Assembly: GCA_001600355.1 (NCBI GenBank)
Contig: BCJU01000001.1
Coordinates: 1,447,178 to 1,511,177 of the forward strand
Direction: 5' to 3'
Length of the DNA stretch: 64,000 nt
Origin: Meira nashicola
Lineage: Eukaryota > Basidiomycota > Exobasidiomycetes > Exobasidiales > Brachybasidiaceae
Shown: positions 1 to 8,800 of the stretch, in pieces
How positions within the stretch are numbered: position 1 is the stretch's first letter
How the letters are laid out: each line of letters opens with the position of its first letter
The notes under the pieces: generated by a model
Told to the model about the DNA's origin: nothing
What the model saw: the letters and a program-made list of their open reading frames with translations, nothing else
The model's database searches: none
Program-made: the position numbers and the translations under genes

Positions 1-2054
1 TCCAAAGGATCAATGATATTACCCAAACTCTTGCTCATCTTACGACCGTGTGCATCACGTACCATTGCATGGCAAAAGACCTCCTTGAATGGTATCGTAC
101 CTGTCAAGTGAACACCGAGCATGATCATTCTTGCAACCCAGAAGAACAAAATATCCCAACCGGTCTCCAGGAGTGAATTGGGGTAAAAGAGCTTCAAGTC
201 ATCCGTCTTTCCAGGCCAGCCCATAATGGAGAATGGCCATAGACCAGATGAGAACCATGTATCCAAAACATCTTCATCTTGTTCCATAGTGTACTTTGCG
301 CCTGCTGCAAGTTTTTCAGCTCGTTCCTTCGCTTGCTCAAAAGTACGACCGACAACCCAATTTTTACTGTCAGCAGGGTCTTGATCTTTACCCTCAATCT
401 TGACGAGATAGGCCGGGCAACGATGACCCCACCATAATTGTCTACTGATACACCAATCTTGTGAATTTTCCATCCATCGGTAGAATTCTCTTCGGCTTAC
501 GTCTGGTGTAATGACCATATTTTGTTTTTCAACTGCTTCAACAGCAGCTTTGGCTAATGGTGTACAGTTGACCCACCATTGAGGCTTAATTACTGGTTCA
601 ACGATATCACCTGAACGACTGCAAATGGGCACAGTCATTGGGTTGTCTTTTGTTTCGACGTAAAGTCCTTTTCCTTTTAATGCTTCAATGACTGCACGGC
701 GGGCATGGAATCTCTTCATTCCCTTGAATTCACCTGAGTTTTCGTTCAAAGTACCATCATCATTTAGAATGTTGATAAATGGAAGTTTATGACGCACACC
801 AACTTCGTAATCGTTTGGATCATGAGCGGGCGTAATCTTGACAGCACCAGTTCCAAAGCTCATATCAACGGCGATCGAGTCAGCAACGATTGGGATCTTA
901 CGATCGGGTAAGAATGGATGGACGACATTTTTGCCATGCAAATGCTTGTATCTATCATCATCAGGATGGACAGCAATTGCTGTATCACCCAACATTGTTT
1001 CAATACGTGTGGTGGCTACGATGATCTTTTCTTCGGATCCTTCGATTGGGTAAGCAAAGCTAATAATGACACCAAATTCGAAACGATCTTTTTCGTCATA
1101 ACCTGGAACGTTCATCATCTTTCGACCGTTTAGTTGTAATTGATCTACCTCTAAATTGCTCAAAGTTGTGCTCAATTTACAACACCAGTTCACCAAACGA
1201 GTTCCTCTGTAAATGATACCCTCTTCTTGTAATTGACAGAATGCATCGATGACTGCTTTTGAACGGGTCTCGTCCATAGTGAATGCTTCACGTGTGAAAT
1301 CATAACTTGCACCCAAACGACGCATTTGATTACCGATCTGAGTTTGGTATTCATCTTTCCAATCGAAAACACGTTTTAGGAAAGCTTCACGACCATAATC
1401 GTGTCTGGTCTTACCTTCAGTTTTAGCAATACGCTTTTCCACGACAGCTTGAGTTGCAATACCAGCATGATCGTAACCTGGGTTGAATAAAACACGATAA
1501 CCCTTCATACGATGATAACGAACCAAAGCATCTTGAATGGAGATGGTCAATGCATGCCCGATGTGCAAAGCTCCTGTAACGTTTGGTGGAGGAGCTGGAA
1601 CGACGAAAGTACGTTCAGGATCATGAGGATCTGATTCAGTGATTGGTCTAGGCGTATAAAATTTACTCTTTTCCCACCATTCGAACCAAGATTGTTCAAC
1701 ATGAAGTGGATTGTATCCTGCTTCCATAGGCTGTGAGAGATCTTTTTTATCTCCAGGTTTTGTATTGTTTACATATTCCGGTTCAGCTTTAACTTCTTTC
1801 TTTGCTTTTTCCTTCTTTTCTGCAGCAGGTTGAGCGGCAATCCTTTGAGCTTGTAATGCTTGCTTTGCTTCACTTCTTGCTTTTCGTTCTGCCTCTTTAG
1901 CTGCCTTTTTTAGTGCATTCTTTGTCATCGGTTGACCATCAGGTCCAAGAGGAATTTGGGCAGTAGAATTAGCATCACCATTTGAATCTGCATTAGCATT
2001 CACTTTTGCATTTTCGGATGATTGACCATTTTCGGCGGCTTGCTGAGAAGCCAT
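1..2054 (-). CDS. VAS1: Valyl-tRNA synthetase, C-terminal part cut by window edge
   Basis: Charges tRNA-Val with valine (class I aminoacyl-tRNA synthetase); in yeast one gene serves cytosol and mitochondrion. The reading frame opens at ATG 2054 and runs off the window at base 1, leaving about 684 residues of an expected 1,050-1,100. Seen in the translation: a Lys/Ala/Glu-rich N-terminal extension (about residues 1-90), PPPNVTGALHIGHAL with the HIGH signature near residue 161, NPGYDHAGIATQ (the Val/Ile/Leu subfamily), DTWFSSGLWPFS, and KMSKS at 672-676 just before the edge. The anticodon-binding domain is missing only because of the window boundary. No clear mitochondrial presequence is seen on this start. 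A Gcn4-type TGAGTCA lies 211 bp upstream. The family assignment is firm. Confidence 0.95.
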   Translation of the reverse strand, partial: MASQQAAENGQSSENAKVNANADSNGDANSTAQIPLGPDGQPMTKNALKKAAKEAERKARSEAKQALQAQRIAAQPAAEKKEKAKKEVKAEPEYVNNTKPGDKKDLSQPMEAGYNPLHVEQSWFEWWEKSKFYTPRPITESDPHDPERTFVVPAPPPNVTGALHIGHALTISIQDALVRYHRMKGYRVLFNPGYDHAGIATQAVVEKRIAKTEGKTRHDYGREAFLKRVFDWKDEYQTQIGNQMRRLGASYDFTREAFTMDETRSKAVIDAFCQLQEEGIIYRGTRLVNWCCKLSTTLSNLEVDQLQLNGRKMMNVPGYDEKDRFEFGVIISFAYPIEGSEEKIIVATTRIETMLGDTAIAVHPDDDRYKHLHGKNVVHPFLPDRKIPIVADSIAVDMSFGTGAVKITPAHDPNDYEVGVRHKLPFINILNDDGTLNENSGEFKGMKRFHARRAVIEALKGKGLYVETKDNPMTVPICSRSGDIVEPVIKPQWWVNCTPLAKAAVEAVEKQNMVITPDVSRREFYRWMENSQDWCISRQLWWGHRCPAYLVKIEGKDQDPADSKNWVVGRTFEQAKERAEKLAAGAKYTMEQDEDVLDTWFSSGLWPFSIMGWPGKTDDLKLFYPNSLLETGWDILFFWVARMIMLGVHLTGTIPFKEVFCHAMVRDAHGRKMSKSLGNIIDPL

Positions 2055-2601
2055 TCTGATTTGTTTGAATGAAATAGGACAACCAACACTTTTTACTTTT
2101 GCACTTTTTATGATTAAACTTTTTGAGTATTGACGTCCAATGAGTGTGATTGATTGTTTTGCTATTTGGAATAGCATGCAAGTGTGCGTTTTTAACAAAC
2201 AAGCACAAATGTGATCTTTTTTTGTTTGATGAAAGGAAGAAGAAAAATGGTGTTAAATCATTCTTGAGTCACTTTAATTTTATTTTTCGAGTCACCTCAC
2301 GTGTACATTTGTGTGTAGAATATGCAGCAGTAGCGCTGCGCGAGGCAGTAGGTACATCCTCTGTCTCGGGGGTTTCTCTTCTGACTACCGTATAGTATGC
2401 CTAGGTAGTGCAGTTATCATCATAGCATTAACATGAGTCTTTGATAAAATTTCAACGGCAACAATAAGATCATATAATGAGATGAGATGGTATAATGAAA
2501 AGCTCTAAAACATTTGCTATGATTGAATTTGCTTCTGCAGTAAGATATACAAAATATTGAATGAGCATCAGAATCAATAAAAAACTGTATTGAATAAACG
2601 T
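2055..2601. other. Intergenic, promoter of the valyl-tRNA synthetase
   Basis: No supported gene. It holds TGAGTCA at 2265-2271, a near match CGAGTCA at 2288-2294 and a CACGTG E-box just after it (about 2299). The rest is AT-rich. Confidence 0.6.
2265..2271. promoter_or_regulatory. Gcn4/CpcA-type site TGAGTCA
   Basis: An exact TGA(C/G)TCA heptamer lies 211 bp upstream of the valyl-tRNA synthetase ATG, with CGAGTCA 17 bp further upstream. Aminoacyl-tRNA synthetase genes are classic targets of general amino-acid control in fungi. Binding here is inferred from sequence and context only. Confidence 0.45.
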
Positions 2602-3063
2602 TTATAAGCTTTTCTTCCAGAGATTTTTTTCCATACGAATTGGGAAGCTTATTCTTCTTTGACGTTCCCATTTTGTCAAATGCTGCAATATACCAAATCG
2701 ATAAGTTATTTTGATAATAAAGGTAGTTGCATCACTACTAATCGATTGCAGCTTTTTGTGAGAATAAATATTATTAAATGTCTTATCAATTGATTTTGCA
2801 GTGGCATTTTTTGATTCGTACTTTTTTTGTTGATAAATTGAATTTTCCAATTCAGATTGTAGATCACAAAATGTATGATTGACTTGCTCTTTTGTCAATT
2901 GAAATTTCCATAATTCGTTGCCCCTCCCTGTTAGATCAGAGTAAGATGTTCGATTTGGCTTTGAATTCCAAGAAGAAGCTTGACATTCGTTTGTTATAAC
3001 TCTATTGGCTAATAAGATTGTTGCAATAGCGAACCAACAAACTTGAAAAGGGAAGAGCAACAT
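2602..3063 (-). pseudogene. Truncated N-terminal copy of the neighbouring secreted prolyl oligopeptidase
   Basis: An open frame of 153 codons with a true ATG at 3063 and a good signal peptide. Its mature part parallels the N-terminus of the intact enzyme at 3810-6152. Both have an ASxW start, a Pro/Gly-rich loop then W, then N-x-TF-x-D...ELE, and later AKSI-x-x-TF. About 25 residues between the ELE and AKSI blocks are missing, and similarity fades after residue 110. The beta-propeller and catalytic domain are absent. It is therefore a deletion product of a tandem duplicate, though it could still be made as a small secreted protein. Similarity was judged by eye. Confidence 0.6.
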
Positions 3064-3400
3064 CTTGAAAAATATTGAGGGGTATGGTAAGGCGAAAGGG
3101 ATGCTTGATAAGTGACATATATTTGTGGGTCCATACTGTTTTAAGGTGTTTATATATTTTCTTATGCGGCCGCTTTCATTTTCTTATCCGCTTTCCCAGG
3201 AATCATGCTTCAAATCGATTGACTTTAGCTAAAAATATCAAACTCAACCTATTCAGGAATAATGTTCTATTTTAACTTGCTTGGCATCATAATAACAGAG
3301 ATGGATTCTTATTAAAAGCGTACTTTTTATATAAAAATAAGTCTGAGAAAGGTGGCAAGCCGAAAATATTGAAATTGTTGTGCGGGCCGCGATTGATATT

Positions 3401-3735
3401 GACTTTGGTATATAGTCTAAAATTGGAATCACTTTTTATTAAAATGAAAAGCAAAATTTCATGAGTATTTATCAAATTGAAATTGATACATAAATAATAT
3501 AAATCATAAATCATTCAACCCTCTTGAGACTTAAATAGGTTCTGCCAAGCATTGTTGAAAGATAAAATTCGACTTTCGTATATAAAATTGGGACCTTTTT
3601 TAATTATTTAAAATGAAGATCGAATTGATGAGAGTCAAAGAAAAGAAATCGAAATATAAATAATATAAAATCATAAATCATTCAACCCGCTTGAGACCTA
3701 AAGCAAGTTCTGCAAAGCAATGTTGAAAGGTAAAT
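3401..3735 (-). repeat. Two 170-bp tandem copies of the prolyl oligopeptidase 3' end
   Basis: Two imperfect direct copies begin with GACTTTSGTATATA at 3401 and 3571, about 170 bp apart. Each carries a decayed copy of the last codons of the intact gene that ends at 3810. The copy at 3678-3755 reads QHCFAELALG then KR on the minus strand, followed by a stop, almost as in the real C-terminus. The copy at 3512-3561 is further decayed, with an internal stop. They are leftover 3' ends of lost tandem gene copies. Confidence 0.65.
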
Positions 3736-3809
3736 TCTGCCGTATAAGAACGGTAAATATGAAAAAGAAGATAAAATATGTAAAAGAGGTAAAAAAAAGA
3801 GGTAAATAA

Positions 3810-6152
3810 TCAATCGGTACGTTTGATACCTAAAGCCAATTCAGCGAAACAATGTTGATAAATTGTTTCATCGGTATAAGCGTCCGTACTTAAACCGTAA
3901 CTTGAATGACCGGCAGATCTTGCCAAGTACATCATCAAAGGAGCTGGATTGTTTGGATTTGAATATTGAAGTTGAGCTAAACATTTGAAACTATGAGCAG
4001 CAACAACACGATCATCCGAATCTGCAGGCTGGAACATCATTGCAGGATAATGTTGTTTATCGTTAATATTTTGTAAGGGTGACCATGCTCTTGTATAATC
4101 ATAATCTACTGGGTCATAAACATTTCCATATTCGTCCGTTTGACCTGAACCACCACGAGTTCTTTGTCTTAAGAAGACATCACATACCGCACGTTCAGGG
4201 AAAATAGCGCCAAATGTACCGGGGGGAGCTTGATTGGCAACGACAGCAGCAGCCATACCACCTGCAGAAGCACCTTCACCGATTAATAAACCTTTTGCAA
4301 CAATTTTTTTAGCAACAAGATCTTGTGCGATTGCAATAATATCATCGTATGCATTTTGCCTATTATGATTTTGACCTGCTTTATGCCAATGTTCACCACG
4401 ATCACCACCTCCACGACCAGAACACCAAACAAAAACAGTATTATGACTTCTAATCCAAGAAAAGTATGATGGATTCCAAAAGAATGTTTCGATATAGCCA
4501 TTAGCTGCATACCAATGTTGCCAGCCTATTGCTGTACCATCCTTCTTGACACCTTTATGATATTGGATAGCATAAGGAACTTTTGTTCCATCTTTACTTG
4601 TTGCGTAATGTTCTTCGGTAATATAATCGTTTGGATTGGTTCCTTTGATTGCTTGTTGTGTGAGCAAGGTCTCTGTATATTTTCCACCTTCAAAACTTAT
4701 TCTATAAATTGTTTTAGGTGAAAATGTACCTGCGAAATGTGCTACAACGCCTTCGCTATCGGCAATTGCGTTATAAATCATACTTGGTTCGTTTGGAAGA
4801 ACGTTTTGCAAGAGTTTTCCCGTGATAAAGTTGTATATTTTTGAAATATATCTTCCATTCGTTGTATAAGTAATAAGCACTTTATCATGATTAAAGACGT
4901 ATTGAAAAGTGATTTTGCTATATGGAATTTCCGGAATAAGTCCGATCATTGGAAGTTTATCGGTTAATTGACTTAAATCGGTAACTGAACGAGCTTTACT
5001 CCAATCTAATTTGCATTTTGCTACCCTTCCATCAACAGCGTTTAAATTTGTCCAGAAATAAAGATAATTATCCACTACATCCATCCATTGTAAAACATAT
5101 TCATAACCTGGAGCGATTGAAATCCATTTCATATGATCTGAAATAACTTGATCTCCATAAATTGAAGCATAAACTTTTGCCTTTCCAGAAACATCATTTA
5201 AACCAGTCAAAAGGAACCATTTTGAATCCAAACTTGCATAAATGAACCAATAATTTTGTTTTTCATCAGGTCCAACTTTATCTGGATGAACGACAGTAAT
5301 GTCTTTTTCATAGGCTGTTCCTAGTTTATGGTAGCGAACGGTATATCCAGCATCAGCGTTTGAGCCACCTTGATCGTCATTCACTTGAACGTAAAAGAAA
5401 CCGGTACTATCCTTTGTCCAAACGAAACCGCTATTACCATCCACAAAAGGAATTGCATCAGGCAATGCACCTTCTCCTCCTGGTGGGAATGTTTTAGCTT
5501 GTACAAGTGGCGAACTGAATTTACGCACATAAATCTTTGCTACATCAGAGTTTGAATCAGAAGCGATATAAGCGAAGTATTGACCGTCATTCGAAATAAA
5601 GGTATATTGAATGTTCACAGTTGCATTTACACTGAGAAGTGTTTCGTCCAAGAATTTTTTACCTGGTGGAGTAGCAAGGTTTTTATTTCTTGCTGCATCC
5701 ATTTCACTTGGAGTACATGTATACCAAATCGGACGGTTATCCTTTCCTGATTTAACGTTATACAGATAAAAAGGTTTAGGAGCTTGAGTGATCAATTGCA
5801 CATAATCATAATCATTATAATCAAATGTTTCTGCAATAGATTTTGCAATTTTGTCTTTTGATTTGCAACCTTTCACATAGTCACCTAATAATTGAGTTTG
5901 TTCATCGATGAACTTAATAACGCCTGGATCCGTATCGAGCGGTTTTTCCAATTCATAATAGGGATCTGCAAAAGTATCATTGCGACCCAACTTGGCCGAA
6001 CGATAAGACCATGTCTTTGTACCGCGTGGAACTTTTGGATATGGATGTTGCTTGGGGATCCATGTTGATGCTTTTGTTTTAGCTCCATTCACGTTGACAG
6101 ATAATAAAGCCGGAATGACGAAAAGCAAAAGCTGAAGGAATATTGGGAGCAT
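3810..6152 (-). CDS. Secreted prolyl oligopeptidase-like serine peptidase (S9 family)
   Basis: Predicted extracellular peptidase of 780 residues. ATG 6152 gives a clear signal peptide (hydrophobic stretch to about residue 23). Layout is that of S9: an N-terminal segment and seven-bladed propeller region (about 30-450), then a C-terminal alpha/beta-hydrolase. Catalytic residues in the expected order are Ser629 in GASAGG, Asp714 (or 713) in SDDRVVAAHS, and His749 in AGHSS. Family enzymes cut after proline in short peptides; the nucleophile motif GASAGG differs from the usual GGSNGG, so true proline specificity is uncertain. Broken duplicates lie just downstream (2602-3063, 3401-3755), and a 188-bp tandem repeat sits in its promoter. 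Secretion is inferred from the signal peptide. Confidence 0.85.
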   Translation of the reverse strand: MLPIFLQLLLFVIPALLSVNVNGAKTKASTWIPKQHPYPKVPRGTKTWSYRSAKLGRNDTFADPYYELEKPLDTDPGVIKFIDEQTQLLGDYVKGCKSKDKIAKSIAETFDYNDYDYVQLITQAPKPFYLYNVKSGKDNRPIWYTCTPSEMDAARNKNLATPPGKKFLDETLLSVNATVNIQYTFISNDGQYFAYIASDSNSDVAKIYVRKFSSPLVQAKTFPPGGEGALPDAIPFVDGNSGFVWTKDSTGFFYVQVNDDQGGSNADAGYTVRYHKLGTAYEKDITVVHPDKVGPDEKQNYWFIYASLDSKWFLLTGLNDVSGKAKVYASIYGDQVISDHMKWISIAPGYEYVLQWMDVVDNYLYFWTNLNAVDGRVAKCKLDWSKARSVTDLSQLTDKLPMIGLIPEIPYSKITFQYVFNHDKVLITYTTNGRYISKIYNFITGKLLQNVLPNEPSMIYNAIADSEGVVAHFAGTFSPKTIYRISFEGGKYTETLLTQQAIKGTNPNDYITEEHYATSKDGTKVPYAIQYHKGVKKDGTAIGWQHWYAANGYIETFFWNPSYFSWIRSHNTVFVWCSGRGGGDRGEHWHKAGQNHNRQNAYDDIIAIAQDLVAKKIVAKGLLIGEGASAGGMAAAVVANQAPPGTFGAIFPERAVCDVFLRQRTRGGSGQTDEYGNVYDPVDYDYTRAWSPLQNINDKQHYPAMMFQPADSDDRVVAAHSFKCLAQLQYSNPNNPAPLMMYLARSAGHSSYGLSTDAYTDETIYQHCFAELALGIKRTD

Positions 6153-6289
6153 GATGAAAAGTGTTATGCGACGATGGTAAGTAAGAATTGAGGTTGGGAT
6201 GTGGGATGTGGGTTGGAAGTCGGAATAGATACTTTTTATGCTTATTATATAAAAAATTCTCTCTTCTCATAAAGAGAAAAAACTTTCAA

Positions 6290-6665
6290 GGCAAGAGACG
6301 GATGACCGATTTATTTATTGATTTTTTCATTCTCAGAATACTCATGCAACGCCCAATTATTTCTCCGATTCATATGATATCTTTCGAAGAACTTCTTTAT
6401 TACGGTAACATAAACGGATTCACAAAAGCTTATTTAACTCTTTGTATATCGAAACGTGCCGCCGACGAAATTTATAAGGCAAGAGGCGGCTAATCAAATA
6501 ATTTACTGATCTTTTTATTCTCAGAATGCTGATACTACGCCCTTATACCTCTCCGATTCATATCAAACTTTTCGAAGAACTTTTTCTATTATGGTAAAAT
6601 AAACGGGTCCGTAAAAGCTTATTTAACACTTTTCTATGTAGAATCGTTGCGCCGAAGCTGTGATA
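6290..6665. repeat. 188-bp imperfect tandem direct repeat upstream of the prolyl oligopeptidase
   Basis: Two copies start with GGCAAGAG at 6290 and 6478. They share a TTCTCAGAAT palindrome, CTCCGATTCATAT, TTTCGAAGAACTT and AAAGCTTATTTAA in the same order and spacing. No coding sense on either strand explains both copies. The array occupies the 625-bp gap between the lipase 3' end (6778) and the peptidase ATG (6152), so it is probably promoter DNA. Confidence 0.8.
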
Positions 6666-6777
6666 AAACGGGCCGTAAAAAGATTATATTCTTATTATAT
6701 CAATTCTTGGCAATCAAATAAAAAATCATGTCATTCGGGAAAACAATAAACGGAATGATAAGAAGCGGCAACAAAGT

Positions 6778-8322
6778 CTACCACCAAGGCTTATTTGTCT
6801 TTTCATACTTTTCATCATAATATTTAGCCAAATTTTCACCTCTTTCTTTACCCAAAACGGCTTTACTATCATCATCGTTAATATCGGTAGAAATATCTTT
6901 TTGATAAGCATCTTTGGGATCGATTGGCTTTCCTTCCATACGATCTGAAATCCATTGAACGTTTTGTGATTGCATTGCAAAGATTGTACCAACATGTTTC
7001 CAAGTTTTAACACGACTGTATTGAATTATCGCTCCGTTTGAAGACCATAATTTAACCAAATCATCAACGATATTTATAGGAACGACTTCATCAGGTATAC
7101 TTTCATAAAGATAAATTGGTACTTTTGGAATAAGTTTTTTATCTTTTGTTTTTGTGAACTCTAGTGTTAATTGATTGAATTGCATAACTTCTGTAGGAAT
7201 TGGAGCAGATAAAGGATCACCTTGAACGGTAAAATAACCTGCATCTTTTCCTGAACCACCTGGAACCATGTTTAAAATATCTTTAAATGCATTTTCCGGC
7301 ATAAAACTCCAAAAGCATTTCGTTTTGGCAACTTGTAATGCTTTTTTACCGTAATCGTTTGTGTTTGCCTGTAACCAGTCATTCAAAGTTTTATTTATAT
7401 TGCATAATCCTTGCATTGCACCAATGATTAAACCAGCTGCTAAACCGTTATTGACATGATAAGCAACTTGTTTTAAATCTAAAGGAACACCACCAGTAGA
7501 CCAACCTTTGATAAAAGGAATCAAATCAGATGCATACGTTTCCAACATTTGAGCTGCCCAAGTGATTGCAATTGCGCCACCTGAATAACCAAAACCAACA
7601 AACTTTAATTGATCTTTTGGTGCTAATTTTAATTCTGTAAAAGATAAAATTGCACGCATTGAATCAAGAGCAGAATGACCTGCCGTTGGACCTGCACCAA
7701 AAGCGTCAAATTGACCTTCATAATCCACAACGACGACGATATAACCACGTTTAAGAAAATCAATCATAAAAATTTGTTCAGATGCAGCACCTCCAATTGA
7801 ACCACTTCCTCTTCTTAATGTATAGGATGTTCTACAATCCGAATTTGCACTATCAGATTTTGGCATTTGAAAGACAATTTTATCTCTTGCTCCTGCATTT
7901 GGAGGAATAACGATTGTTGCCACTGTTACCATTACATCATTAATTGCATCTTGACCTCTAGTAATAAATGCCATTTGCCATCCTATCATTTCATCAGCAT
8001 CATAATCGGGAAAATCAGTTAAATAAATACCTCTTTTACGTAAAATTGTACCGGGTGAATAATCTCCTTGTTTTAATCCTTCAACAGTTGCATTACAACC
8101 ATAAAAGCTATCATCTCTTGGCAAAGGTTCTCTAGAATTTTTAAATCCAAATCTTGCTTTTGTATCACGCCAAAAAGCTTCCATTCCAGATTCTTTTTCT
8201 AATCCGTTCTCCATTAATTCTCTTTTGACTCGAGAAGATGAACAAGAAGAAAAAAAGTTTAACATTATACAAAGTAGTATAAATAACACTTTCGTAGTCG
8301 TAAAGGTAGATTGGCGTTTCAT
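6778..8322 (-). CDS. Secretory lipase, LIP / CalA-type
   Basis: Predicted secreted triacylglycerol lipase of the fungal LIP family (Candida Lip, CalA, Malassezia LIP), 514 residues. ATG 8322 gives a basic n-region followed by a strong hydrophobic core, a good signal peptide; an in-frame ATG at 8337 is the alternative. The nucleophile elbow GYSGGA places Ser247. A downstream PDEVVPI segment fits the catalytic Asp and WKHVG the catalytic His, in family order. KR/RE pairs just after the signal peptide could be Kex2 cleavage sites. It is a neighbour of a secreted peptidase, so this stretch looks like a nutrient-acquisition or host-interaction patch. CGGTCCGTAA lies upstream at 8511-8520, like a motif near the peptidase gene. 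Confidence 0.88.
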   Translation of the reverse strand: MKRQSTFTTTKVLFILLCIMLNFFSSCSSSRVKRELMENGLEKESGMEAFWRDTKARFGFKNSREPLPRDDSFYGCNATVEGLKQGDYSPGTILRKRGIYLTDFPDYDADEMIGWQMAFITRGQDAINDVMVTVATIVIPPNAGARDKIVFQMPKSDSANSDCRTSYTLRRGSGSIGGAASEQIFMIDFLKRGYIVVVVDYEGQFDAFGAGPTAGHSALDSMRAILSFTELKLAPKDQLKFVGFGYSGGAIAITWAAQMLETYASDLIPFIKGWSTGGVPLDLKQVAYHVNNGLAAGLIIGAMQGLCNINKTLNDWLQANTNDYGKKALQVAKTKCFWSFMPENAFKDILNMVPGGSGKDAGYFTVQGDPLSAPIPTEVMQFNQLTLEFTKTKDKKLIPKVPIYLYESIPDEVVPINIVDDLVKLWSSNGAIIQYSRVKTWKHVGTIFAMQSQNVQWISDRMEGKPIDPKDAYQKDISTDINDDDSKAVLGKERGENLAKYYDEKYEKTNKPWW

Positions 8323-8800
8323 GTGGCGTAAATGCATATCCAGAAAGTCTCTATGATAAAAAGTCAATGCAGATGATGGGTCCAATCATCGATTCGTAAA
8401 CACTTTATATTTACGTAACAAAGAATGCAAGAATGAAAGGGGGTCCGCTTTTAAAACCATAATTCAAGGCGTCCGTGCCGTAAAAATAAAAAACCTGTGC
8501 TGACGCGAAACGGTCCGTAAGGGAAATGAGGTAAACAAGTCAAATACGTAATATTGAATGACTGTTGTAAATGCAAATCACATCTTGCGTTTGTTCGATA
8601 ATTGTTTATTATTCGGAATGATAGGAATACTCCTCCTATTCATCATCAACGCTTTGTTTCTTTTGTATCTTTAAAGTATACGCTAGAGCCGCCAAGCCTA
8701 TTATGTCAAAGGCAATTTATGCAACAGCAGGGATCGTTAATTTGCAGGTATAGCCTAAAATAATTATCAGCCTAAAAAGATGTCATTTCATAGAATTGTA
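8323..8800. other. Intergenic, lipase promoter
   Basis: No supported gene. It contains GTGCCGTAAAA near 8475 and CGGTCCGTAA at 8511-8520, related to CGGGTCCGTAAAA (6604-6616) and CGGGCCGTAAAA (6669-6680) upstream of the peptidase gene. Confidence 0.5.

Noticed and set aside
6188..6493. A 100-codon plus-strand frame overlapping the promoter repeat
   Set aside because: It spans only one repeat copy, overlaps the peptidase leader, and has no family features.
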